Position numbers and translations under genes: made by a program. From Cercis canadensis (taxonomy: Eukaryota > Streptophyta > Magnoliopsida > Fabales > Fabaceae), in contig QAOA01001875.1 in NCBI GenBank assembly GCA_003255065.1, positions 466,855 to 530,854 on the forward strand: a stretch of DNA of 64,000 bases. The letters are read 5' to 3'. Every line of letters starts with the position of its first letter. The first letter of the stretch is position 1. Below are positions 46,782 through 57,221 of this stretch, piece after piece. The notes below the pieces were generated by a model. The model ran no database searches. It had not been told where the DNA came from and worked only from the letters and a program-made list of their open reading frames with translations.

Positions 46782-48507
46782 AATATATATATATATATAT
46801 ATATAAGTAGTGTATAGAATATATAAACGAAACAAACTTTAATAAAGAATAAAAAATATATTATCCTCTAAAACACAAAAAAAAAAAATTATTCTCCCCA
46901 TAAAAAAAATATTATTCCCTATTACATCGGAATGGAGAAAGGATAGTCATGTCTCTTCCCTAATTACTTTTATATTAAGCAATTGGACTAAGCTATTGAT
47001 TACCTCCTAAGTAAGGAGCAGTTTGGCACTCAATTTCATGCCCATTCACATGCACTTCGACGAAAANTGACTCCCTAAAAAAAGTGATACTTTGATAATT
47101 TTCTATTTTAAAAATTTGCACCAATTCTATGAGTTACTTCATTTAATTTTTTTTTAAAAAAAATCAAACGTGACAATCAAAACTCAAATAAAGCTATTTA
47201 GTTATATAACTTGTACAATAAAAATGAAAATATTATATATGTAACTAATATTATTCTTTCATGGCAAAAAAAAAAAAACTATTATTCTTTTAATGGATTG
47301 TTCATACAGATACAGTCTCAAATTAAATGCTATTGACTACTTTCTACATGCATGTATTAATACATATTTACATTCGAAATATATACTGTATATACATTCA
47401 AAATACTTTGAACGGTTGATAATGCGTTTTTTTCATGCCCCTATAATAAAGTGACAATTCAGACGACATGCATATGTATTATTAATGTTATCATTTTCTT
47501 TGTGGGGATTGGGAAAGGGGTGATTTTGAGAATTCTCGAAGCTGCAGTAGTTATATAATTTTTACTGGTCGAGAAAAATTCTGAAACATAACAAGAGAAC
47601 TTCAAAAAAAATAAACGGCTATTCATGGTTGAAATATAATAATTTTTTTTTTCTTTTTGCTCATTGGAATATAATAACCTGCATGGTCCATCTTTGGTCA
47701 GTGTTGTTGCTTCGTGGATAGTTTTCTCTAGTGTGGAGGTGTATTCCCCTCGTTGTTGTACTTGTTCATCTTCTTGCTGATCAATGATGAATCTAATTTA
47801 TCGATCTTTTGAGAAAAAAAATTATTATTACATATTCTTAATTTGTTTAATATCTTGGAAGTACCACAAGTGTTATCGATCGTTTACTAATCCTATAGTA
47901 AAAAAAATTATTTATTAAACATTTTTAGCTTGTAGAGCTTTTTTTTTTTTTAATTTTTGATTACAACTATATAGAATTTATGAATTATAAGAACAATTTC
48001 AGTACCACTTAATTATAAATTGTTTGATAATAAATTTCAGTTCAACCAAAAAAAGAAGAAGAAGGGAGTTTGACGTGCAAAAGCCAAATTATTAAGTTCT
48101 GGAATCAAATCTACAGCTATATATAAGAAGATTTTTTCTTGTGTGTTAAAGCTTCCAAGTTCCAAACTAGGCATGAACAATTATAGTAGGAAAAAGGGTA
48201 AAATATAGTGTTTGTTCCTTAAAGTCTAAAAACTATCATTGTAATGGCATAATTTTATTCGTACTTTTAATTGCCATCATCTACCAGTGATTATGACTAC
48301 ATCACCAATTATTAAAACCTTTTGTTAAGATCGGCGTCTAGAAATAATGACTTTGAACTAATATATAGCTATCCTTTTCTTAAAAAAAAATTTACATTGT
48401 TTATTTTCACCAGAAGTTACAATGGATAATTGAAGGAAGTACAGAAAATAAAATAAACTTATTTTATTCAGTTCGGATCTTGGCCTTATAAATGTGGTTG
48501 ATTGACA

Positions 48508-49100
48508 TAATATTGTAGTTTTACAACTTATTTACTTTAATATTACACTTTTTAAAAAATAAAAAACTCAAAAAAAAAAACAAATTTTGTGGAACGGGCC
48601 CTATTGAACACGCCAATGGGCTCACGGCGTGTCCACATGAAACACGCCGGTGAGCCTACGACATGTACAATTTATCACNAGGGGTGGAAGCTTATGTTAT
48701 GTCTATACATGGTTGCACTTGCAGTGTAGTTGCAGAAAGAAACCTTTGTGTATTATCCTTCATGTGGCCCTCAATCTCACCACAAGGTGCAATTTTCTTT
48801 TTGCTTTTTCTACTAGGAAATTATTTTTAAAATGTTGGTGAGCTGTAGGGAGCAATGGTTTCCATGTGGACACGCCGTGGGAACATGACAGAAACTTCCA
48901 CCATTTANCTTCCACTATTTAGTGATAAATTGGACACGCTATAGGCCCATTGGTGTGTTCCATGTGGACACATCATGGGCCCACTAGCGTGTCTGGTGGG
49001 GCTTGCTCTGCAAAAATTATTTTTTTAAAAGTGTAATATTAAGATAAATAAATTTAAAACTGTTATAAATATGTAAATAAATTGTAAAACTATAATATTA
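48508..49100. mobile_element. TIR element with ACACGCC hairpins
   Basis: The left end TAATATTGTAGTTTTACAAC matches the right end in reverse (TAATATTATAGTTTTACAAT), and similarity continues through TTAATATTACACTTTT about 35-70 bp in. The interior has many opposed copies of ACACGCC and GGCGTGT. Ns at 48679 and 48908 fall inside the hairpin region, probably because it is hard to sequence or assemble. No transposase. The GAACACGC interior motif resembles the element at 13620-14160. Confidence 0.6.
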
Positions 49101-49119
49101 GGGCTAATCAGCCAAATGT

Positions 49120-49658
49120 TCTTTAAGTAATAAGACTGCTTGTTATTAATTTTTGGCTCCTTTGTGTTGTGCAATATTTCTACTTTTAGACCCCAAATAA
49201 TGGATAAAATCAAAATATAGTTAGCCTCTAAGGTAATTAGAAAGATTTGTAAGACCCGAGTCAAATTAATCATAACATGCTTTGTTGCTTGGTAAACGAT
49301 GCTATTCACGCCTTAAATATTTGTATTTTGCATAATGGAGTTTCCTAAAATAAATTGGAAATATAAATTGTGATTTAAGCATTATATANTCTTTAAGTAA
49401 TAAGACTGCCTGTTATTAATTTTTGGCTCCTTTGTGTTGTGCAATATTTCTACTTTTAGACCCCAAATAATGGATAAAATCAAAGTATAGTTAGCCTCTA
49501 AGGTAATTAGAAAGATTTGTAAGACCCGAGTCAAATTAATCATAACATGCTTTGTTGCTTGGTAAACGATGCTATTCACGCCTTAAATATTTGTATTTTG
49601 CATAATGGAGTTTCCTAAAATAAATTGGAAATATAAATTGTGATTTAAGCATTATATA
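49120..49658. repeat. 269-bp direct repeat meeting at a single N
   Basis: Positions 49120-49388 and 49390-49658 are near-identical (for example CAAAATATAG versus CAAAGTATAG), joined by one N at 49389. It lies next to the hairpin-rich TIR element. Most likely an unmerged overlap. Confidence 0.85.
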
Positions 49659-50400
49659 TTTGGAAAAAATTTATACTATTTACATACTTGAGTTCTATGT
49701 TTATGTTATGAAATTGTCAAAAATAAATATGTGTAGTCATTTTGATTAATCTTAAAATTGAAAGAGTATATTCTGTTTGGGCGACGACATAAGAAAAACA
49801 TTTTGGAGCATCAAGAAATTTGTTCACAGCATAACTTCGTAATTCAAAATTTGAAGTTAAGCCGCAGTAGCAATCAGTAGGATTAAGGTTATGCTTAGTG
49901 CTCAAATGGCCAATAAAATAAAGTTATGATATTAAACGATACTTGTAAGGAATATTTGACATCAATGCCATGACTGTTTATTACTATCCCATATAGATAA
50001 AGAAAGAGAAAAAGAAATAAAATAGGAGAGAGAGAGATGAACAATAGCTTCCCAATAAGGCTATGGGCTCACATGCATGCCATGAACCATGATATGATAA
50101 TAAGAGCAATTGCTCCACAAAATTCCTTATTGCACGTTAAACAAATAGTATTACAATTATAATGAAACATAAGAGTATCTTGCTACAGATTCATATATTT
50201 CAGCCTTTAATTTGAGCTACCAAAGAGAACTAGTGAATATTTTATTTCAGAGAAGATCCCAAGATTTGAATTTATCAACATGGTTTAGTCAAATATTAAA
50301 TGAGTGACAGTAATTTGTTTAAACTCCCTATCCCATGCTCTGTTTTTTCCCCTTATTTTATGGTTGAGAATATCTTGAAAAAATAATTAACAGTAATATT
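49659..50400. other. Intergenic DNA, no gene recognised
   Basis: AT-rich sequence with no supported coding region or clear repeat. It precedes the less AT-rich promoter zone of the rhomboid gene. Confidence 0.4.
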
Positions 50401-51004
50401 ATATTTGGCGGGACGTGGGTCGCTATAGTGGGCCGACATAGCCGGGTTAAAATGACCGGTTTAAACCTTAAACCGCTTCGAACCAACCCATCGTGGCTTC
50501 TTTTAAAAGCACTCTTGTTAGTTTCACTTACCGCGAAACGGAAACTTTCGGTAAGTGGAATCGCCTTGAAAGCGAAACACCGCGTAACGAGGCACCAATC
50601 TCCTGTACCAATCATTAAATTTCTTACAACAAACCCCCCAATAATCATTGGCCACATCATTAAAAGCAGCCAGTCTGGTCAACCGCGTCCCGTGCACGTG
50701 CCCCATCACGTGACCCATTCCGACACGGAGTGGCATTCATTGGCCGTTCTGGGCAAGCATTGTAAAAGTGGTACACGGAAATTCGGCAAGTTTTCTTAAA
50801 GTTTTTATTTGCTTACTGCGGCAGTTAGAAACCTGAAATCGCTCACCCACAAGGGCCACTGCTACTACTACCTTCTATTTCTTTCTTCCTCTCCCCATTT
50901 AAACCTTTCACCAACTCCACCACCACCTCGAACCTCTCTGTAAGGCACCGTTTCTAGAGAAAGTTTGAAGCTTTCTTTCTGGGTTTGTGAGAGAAAGTGA
51001 AACC
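50401..51004 (+). promoter_or_regulatory. Promoter and leader of the rhomboid gene
   Basis: The composition shifts to less AT-rich here. TTTGGCGGG at 50404-50412 fits the E2F consensus (TTTSSCGS). Two CACGTG G-box cores lie around 50695-50712. An inverted repeat (CACTTACC at 50525-50532 and GGTAAGTG at 50550-50557, with inner GAAA/TTTC pairing) could form a hairpin. The leader contains CT-rich and CCACCAC stretches just before the ATG at 51005. Function of each motif is inferred, not shown. Confidence 0.4.
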
Positions 51005-54000
51005 ATGCCTGGTGGAGATCTAGAGCGCGGTGGGGGAACCAAGAACAGAGCAGACAACAGCAGCTACTCAGCTGCTGCTTCCTCGTACGTCTATGATTCG
51101 GAGACCCAATGGACATCATGGCTCGTTCCTATCTTTGTTGTCGCCAATATTGCGGTTTTCATTGTAGCTATGTACATCAACAATTGCCCCAAGCACAATT
51201 TTGGTTTTCGAGAAGATTGCGTGGCCAAGTTCCTTGGGAGGTTCTCGTTCCAGTCCTTGCAGGAAAATCCTCTCTTCGGGCCTTCTTCTTCAACGTAATT
51301 GCTAATTGCTGACTCTTTTCAATTCCCGTGTTTTAATCTCTCCTATTCTTTCATTGATTTTGGTACTGCTTTCCCGGTTCCTCGTGCCCATGATTGCTTG
51401 GTTTGACTTTTTTTCTACTTTGTTGATGATACTACTTCGATATTTCCTTCCAGCGCTATTTGTCTGGCTCTAATTTAGTATTTCTGCGTGTTCCTTAGCT
51501 TGTTGAGCTCTGGGATGGAAATTCGGTTAATTTAGTGTATTGGGTGTCTCTTTTATCTGATCTGATTGCATTAATAATGATGGCTTTTCATTGGTGTCAC
51601 CTTTCTAATACTTGGAATTGCAATACTGCGGGATGAATTTCAAAAGTTATCTCTTCAATGAATGTTTGATCTTATATGCCTTAGTAAATTATGGGTGAAA
51701 ACTTACTGAAATCAAAATTTTATTTTGTAATACCTACAGGTACCCCAGTCTGTTGTTCTGATCTCATTGCTTATTTTGCTTAGATAAATTGTTTAAGGGA
51801 GTGAATTTTTGGCTTATGTTGCTAAAATGCTTTAGGAATGGAATTTTGTTGGTTAACAATTTTTTTAATAATTTACTTTTCTTTGGTAATTATTCGAAAT
51901 ACCCCTTAACTTTGTATCCCTTCCACCTGAAAAAAAAAAGGGATTTTTTTATTCCTATTTGTGGTATTTATAGCAAAAAGAGAAAAGCAATCAACAAACT
52001 AGATAAGAAATAAAAAGATAAAAAAGGTATGTGGTGTGATATATGAAGGCTATTTGGTTGATTGAATGCTGCTTTAATGGAAACTAGGCACTTGCAATGT
52101 GAAATTTAGGTACATCTTATGATTAATTAAAAAGAACAAAAGAGTGAATCTGGTACATGATAGAGTTCATAATTCAGAATCATTAAGATAGGTTTTATGC
52201 ATAGCTTAATTTGATAGCATTAGATTGTGAAATGTTTTCTCTAAATTGCATCTATAATTGGAAAAGTTTGTAATCTGAATGTTTTGATATTTCTTTTAGA
52301 AATGCCAAAAATGAAAACAGCAAAAACCAAGGATTCTCAAAATTGGTGTTTTGGCATGAAACTGTATATTGTTTTTATTTTAGAGACATGCTTCTGTAGT
52401 AGTAGCGCTATTATACTTGATTTTAATTCATCTGGCTGGTTCCATCTTCCATGAATTATCAGGATCTTTAAACTGGTTGTATAGTCATCAAACTGCTCTC
52501 TTTCATTGGATATATTGGTTAAAACTAATATGGCTGACTTTGCTTTTTGTCTGGATTCTTGACGTTCTCTATCTTTTCCACAGAAGGAGAGGAAATTTAA
52601 GGATTTATCTGTCCAGTCTTTATTTACACAATGTTCTCATGTTCTCAAAATAGATTGTTCTGAACTATTTTGTTGATTTTTTATTTCTAAAGATTAACGA
52701 AGATGGGAGCCCTTAAGTGGGATTCAGTTGTGCAACATCATCAAGGATGGAGACTTGTTACTTGCATTTGGTTACATGCTGGAGTTATTCATTTGGTTGC
52801 AAACATGTTGAGCCTGGTCTTCATTGGTATTCGCCTTGAACAACAATTTGGGTTTGGTATGTTTCTTTTTCCAGTTTATTTGATGTACCTTAATGTCATT
52901 TATAAACTTTTTTTTCCCCTTTTGTTCTTTGATATATAAATGGATGTAACCTAACATTTTCTTTTGTCAAACTTTGGCAGTGAGAATTGGTATCATTTAC
53001 CTGTTGTCAGGATTTGGTGGTAGTGTCCTATCGTCTTTATTTATTAGAAATAACATCTCTGTTGGCGCTTCTGGTGCGCTGTTTGGACTTCTTGGAGCAA
53101 TGCTTTCAGAACTTTTCACAAACTGGACTATTTATACAAATAAGGTGTGTGTGGTGAACCCATTAGTCGTCCATCCTATTTGTTCCTTTTGCACGTATGT
53201 TAATTTTTTAATTACAAAAGCAGTTTAGATCTTCACAGTATGTGAGGTAATACTTGTTCTATGTGAAGTGGCAAAGTTAATTGATAACTCCCATTTTCTT
53301 CTTTTTATAGGTTGCAGCTTTGCTCACGCTGCTGGTTATCATTGTGATCAATCTTGCTATTGGTATTCTTCCACATGTGGACAATTTTGCTCATATTGGG
53401 GGATTCTTGACTGGATTCCTCCTTGGATTTATTTTACTGCCCCGACCTCAGTTTGGTTGGTTAGAGCGGGGGCATGTTCCTGCGGGTGCTCGTCTCAAAT
53501 CAAAATACAAGGCCTACCAATATGTTATGTGGGTTGTTTCTCTTGTTCTGCTGGTTGTTGGGTAAGTTTCGTTTTTCATTTATTTTTACTAAATATTATT
53601 GTTGTTGATAAAGTTTACAGGGTTAAAGTAGATAAAATTATATTAGTTTGGTATGAACGTCGGATGAACAAAAGTTTAAATGTGATCTTAGAAAATAGTT
53701 GCCAGGTTATAAACCATGATCTTATCACTTCAAGTAGGTTCCATATCCTTATGATTTCATCATATTTATCTTATCTTTCATGTGATGCTAGTTGCTAAGC
53801 AGGAATTTGAGGTCATCTTTTATTGTGCCATTGCTTATTCTTGGAGAACAAATGGGAAGCTCAGTATCTGTTTGTCGTTTGATATGCTATCGTTTAAGCT
53901 GTTTCTGTCATTTTTATTATGAGTTCACAGATTTCATGTACTTGTGCTCGTTTAGTTATCATCATTGTAATAAAGAAACACTGAATTGATTTGGTTAATG

Positions 54001-54118
54001 CAGGTTATCCATTGCATTGATGATGCTATTCCGGGGTGAGAACGGGTATGATCACTGCCATTGGTGTCACTATCTAACCTGTGTTCCAACTTCAAGATGG
54101 AAATGCAATGACAGTTAA
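51005..54118 (+). CDS. RBL3: Rhomboid intramembrane serine protease, RBL2/RBL3 type, five exons
   Basis: Rhomboid-like protease that cleaves transmembrane substrates within the membrane; plant members of this group sit in the Golgi and secretory system. Exons are 51005-51294, 52693-52856, 52981-53144, 53311-53561 and 54004-54118, joining in frame to 327 aa. The cytosolic N-terminus is followed by a first membrane segment (about residues 40-58), then the [21 protein letters not shown] segment. The catalytic Ser is S182 in GASG and the catalytic His is H234 in DNFAHIGGF, so the protease should be active. The C-terminal [20 protein letters not shown] block is typical of the RBL1-RBL3 group. Most proximal in-frame ATG is used. 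The first intron is 1.4 kb. RBL2 versus RBL3 is not separable by eye; RBL3 is suggested by neighbourhood. Confidence 0.9.
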
Positions 54119-54200
54119 GCGGGAGGGCTTCTGTGTTCCTTGAGGAATTCCTTTTTCTTATATATGTATAGGTGTAGCTTTTAGGAATTCTGCTTGTTTA

Positions 54201-54202
<2 letters not shown>

Positions 54203-54290
<88 letters not shown>

Positions 54291-54291
54291 N
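54203..54291. repeat. Poly-T tract ending in an N
   Basis: About 88 Ts followed by a single N at 54291, just past the rhomboid stop codon. It probably marks an assembly break in a homopolymer, so its length is unreliable. The long open frame through it is an artefact of poly-Phe. Confidence 0.8.
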
Positions 54292-54515
54292 ATATAGAGA
54301 GATTTTATTTGTACATGGATTCGTTTTTCATCTCATATCTTACCAAATATTGCCCACTTATGTTCTAACGTGTAGTCAAGTCATCATTATTGACATAAAA
54401 TTTGGCCCACAATTTCTTCCATTTATGTAATCACTTTAATGACTAGTGATCATTAAGTTTGAACCGTGGATCCAAAAACAGACTTAGTTGCATAAAAGCT
54501 GGTTCGATAATACTC

Positions 54516-55551
54516 TTAGGCCCTGTTTGGATAAGCCTACTTCTGACTTATTTGAGCTTCTTTACTGCATTAAGCACTTATAAAATGATTAAACAAGTGT
54601 TTGGATGGACTTATAAAAACAACTTATTTCCTCCTATAAGCTATTTTGAGCTTTTTTTCAGAAGCTAAAAAATGAAGCTTTTTGAAAAAAGCTCTTGCGA
54701 CAGCTATTTTCAACTTAACCGGTACTTTGTTTTATGATAAAGTATTACAAAAATATCCTTAATTACTCTTTAGAATTCCATGAATTATCCATGTCTGGGC
54801 TTCTTTTCTTTTCTCTGCCACACACCAACGAACAATTTAACAGTTGATTGTGTTGTCGTCATTTGGTGAATTTTTACTGTTGTTCCAATGTTCCCCATCT
54901 ATTGAAGTTTCTTCACTTTGGTCTTTCTAAAAAAAGTTGTTTCTCACTTGTTTGAGTTCTCTTTGACCCCATTTTTAAGTAAAGAAGATAAGGGAATCGT
55001 CTGATTCAGCCATGGGAGCATGAATTCACATGGCAATCATTAATTACAGTGATGTTGCTTGTGTATTGTGGGTAAAGAAAGAAATGGAAAGAAATGGAAA
55101 GAAATAGATAGAAGAAAAAGGAGAAAAAGGCCTGGTATTTTGTTGACGATGGTAGAGCTTGGGTGAGGAGATGGACTTCGACGGAGGAGGGTTCAAACTG
55201 AAATTGTTTTTTTATTTAAAGTTGCAATTGGTATAATTTTTGTTGTAAGTGAAAGAAGTAAAGTAATAGCAATATTAATTATAGCAGTCGTGTATGCATT
55301 TGAAATATTTTTATTTCATATCAATTCTTTCTTATGAATGTCCTTTTTCATAATTTTTATAATTATAAGTACTTATATATTTATTTATCCAAATGCTTTA
55401 AAAAGAGCTTACAAATTTTAAAAGCGCTTTTTTAAATATGTATCAAAACACTAAATAGCTTATTTTAAAGGAGTTTATAGTATAAAAAATTTTCACATAA
55501 GGTCTTCTTATATAAGTGCTTACATAAGCTATTTACCCAAATGGAGCCTAA
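54516..55551. mobile_element. TIR element with TTAGGCCCTGTTTGG ends
   Basis: The left end TTAGGCCCTGTTTGGATAAG matches the right end in reverse (TTAGGCTCCATTTGGGTAAA). Sub-terminal blocks such as TAAGCACTTATA and ATAAGCTATTT also recur in inverted orientation. Length is about 1 kb, with no transposase frame. The terminal motif suits a hAT-like or PIF/Harbinger-like non-autonomous element; target-site duplications are not clear. Confidence 0.6.
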
Positions 55552-56243
55552 GTAAAAGCTCAAGAATAGTTTTATATTTAATTAATAATAATATTTTAAA
55601 AAGAAATAAACTTCACTTCATTCACCTTCATAGCTTTCTTTGCCAAATTTGTGACTTCATTGATTTCCTTCTCTAAGCACATCAGTCTTGGAACGCCACT
55701 TTCTTTTATCATTCTTTACTACGATAATTAGAACTTTCGAAAGAAACAACATTGTTGAGGACGTCACCAGCAGGAAAATACTTTCATTTATAAAAATAAT
55801 ATTCTCTTTGAATTCAATGAGCTTCTTTGAATTATTGTCAAATTTACACGTAGAACATAATACAATTTAAACCATATCTTCNTGATCCCAAATCCTATTG
55901 TTAATTACAAAATTTTAAATAAGAGAACTAATATTAAATAAATATAATTTAAATCAATGATATTATTGTTACTGAGGAATATTTTTGTTTACCATATTTC
56001 ATTCTATTATACCAAACACAAAAACGGAATAAAATGGTCAACAATACCAAATATAATAGTGGGAATCATCATTCCATTTCATTAAATTTCATTTCAATGA
56101 ACCATACCAGCCCCAAAAGTTTATGTTTATTCATTTTTTTTATAAAAAAGCCCAAAAATGAAAATTAATTAAATTTTAATGTGAAGAGGGTGGGAGCAGG
56201 TGATATGCGTTAGTTACGAACAGCTACACCAAAAACCTGAAAA
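55552..56243. other. Intergenic DNA, no gene recognised
   Basis: AT-rich sequence with one N at 55882. Nothing identifiable apart from the flanking tRNA gene to the right. Confidence 0.4.
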
Positions 56244-56317
56244 TGGCGTCGCCCGGACTCGAACCGGAGACCTTCAGTGTGTTAGACTGACGTGATAACC
56301 AACTACACCACGACACC
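56244..56317 (-). tRNA. tRNA-Val (AAC)
   Basis: On the minus strand the sequence begins GGTGTCGTGGTGTAGTTGGT and folds as a complete cloverleaf of 74 nt. The acceptor stem GGTGTCG pairs with CGACGCC, with one U-G pair. The anticodon stem TCAGT/ACTGA encloses the loop CTAACAC, giving anticodon AAC, which reads Val codons GUU/GUC. The T arm is CCGG-TTCGAGT-CCGG, a normal B box. TTTT, a Pol III terminator, follows directly after the discriminator A. There is no intron and CCA is not encoded, as is normal in nuclear genes. Confidence 0.95.
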
Positions 56318-56645
56318 TTAAGATGTTTGATTGGCACAGAACAATTTATAATAAATTAGTAATATAACTTTTACCCATTTTCATTAAAAATGAAAGAAAA
56401 GTATACGTGATGTAAAAAATAGTTGCATCACGCATAGCCAGAAGTTCGTTAAAAATTCATGTGAGAGCACAAGCTCCACATGGCACACCAACCCAACATT
56501 TTCCTAATATATTTATATTAATTCTATAATGTACTGAAGGAGTCAGCCAGTGAAGTTATTGGAAAGCTTTCAAGAGGAGAGAAAAGAGAGAAAGAGAGAA
56601 AAAGATAAAGAGTAGCAAAAGTAGATTGTGATAGAATTTGATGAA
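56318..56645 (+). promoter_or_regulatory. Upstream region of the lipid-transfer protein gene
   Basis: AT-rich with a TATATTTATATTA stretch near 56507-56520 that could act as a TATA region about 130 bases before the ATG. A GA-rich purine stretch (about 56572-56612) lies in the presumed leader. A short upstream ORF begins at 56641 and overlaps the start of the main CDS. Confidence 0.35.
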
Positions 56646-57221
56646 ATGGGGAGCCCAAAGTCATTGACAATAATTGGGCTGCTGATGTTGCTTTCATCAC
56701 TATCACCCACATTTGTATCAGCTGTGGTGGAATGCTCCACCGTGACCCAACTCTTCTCCGCCTGCTCCAACTTCATCTCCTACGGCTTGCCGGACCCTAT
56801 TCCGGGCTCCCCTTGTTGTGATGCCATGACTGGTTTGAACCTTATTGCCAACTCTAGTGACAATAGACAATCCCTTTGTAGATGCTTAATGGGCCTAATT
56901 GCTACCTTCAACCCTAATGCAACCTCTATCGCCACCTTGCCGGGCTTTTGCGGAGTCTCTTTGGGCTTCATCATTGATCCCAACATAGACTGCAATTTGT
57001 AAGTCTCCTTCTCTTAGTTATGTAAGCTTATGTGCAGATCCAATCAGTTAAAGTAGGCCACCCAGTACCATTCTATATAAGCCCACTTTACATTTTTATG
57101 GGCTTGCAAGGCTCATTTTACATTTTTTTTGGGCCCTTGACTTCATTTATATTCTGATAATAGTATTTGCTGGATACTCTTTCTGACACCATTTTCTATG
57201 GCTATATGCAGAGTCTTTTAG
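56646..57221 (+). CDS. Non-specific lipid-transfer protein (type I-like), secreted
   Basis: Small secreted protein of the plant lipid-transfer/2S-albumin superfamily, expected to bind lipids in the apoplast. Residues 1-26 form a signal peptide (IIGLLMLLSSLSPTFVSA). Eight cysteines follow in the order C-x9-C-x16-CC-x19-CxC-x21-C-x13-C, close to type I nsLTP spacing. A probable intron (56999-57211, GTAAGT donor, GCAG acceptor) joins codon TT|A to give a last exon of 10 nt and 120 aa; introns at this C-terminal place are usual in nsLTP genes. Without splicing the frame stops at 57000-57002, giving 118 aa, so the mature domain is the same either way. The ATG at 56646 is used; a GTG at 56628 is not. 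An out-of-frame ATG lies 5 nt upstream. Confidence 0.85.

Larger units (their letters stand above)
44887..48507. other. Intergenic region with SINE-like copies
   Basis: No gene is supported. An open frame at 45488-45811 (+, 107 codons) has no domain and ends in a low-complexity tail. A G-box-like motif (TCACGTGGC) lies near 45476-45484. SINE-like copies are at 45850-45945 (-), 46150-46245 (+), 46641-46781 (+) and 47938-48040 (-). A (TA)n tract lies at about 46783-46805 and an N at 47067. Confidence 0.45.

Noticed and set aside
54194-54430. Open frame rich in phenylalanine
   Set aside because: It is made by the poly-T tract and an N, not by a gene.
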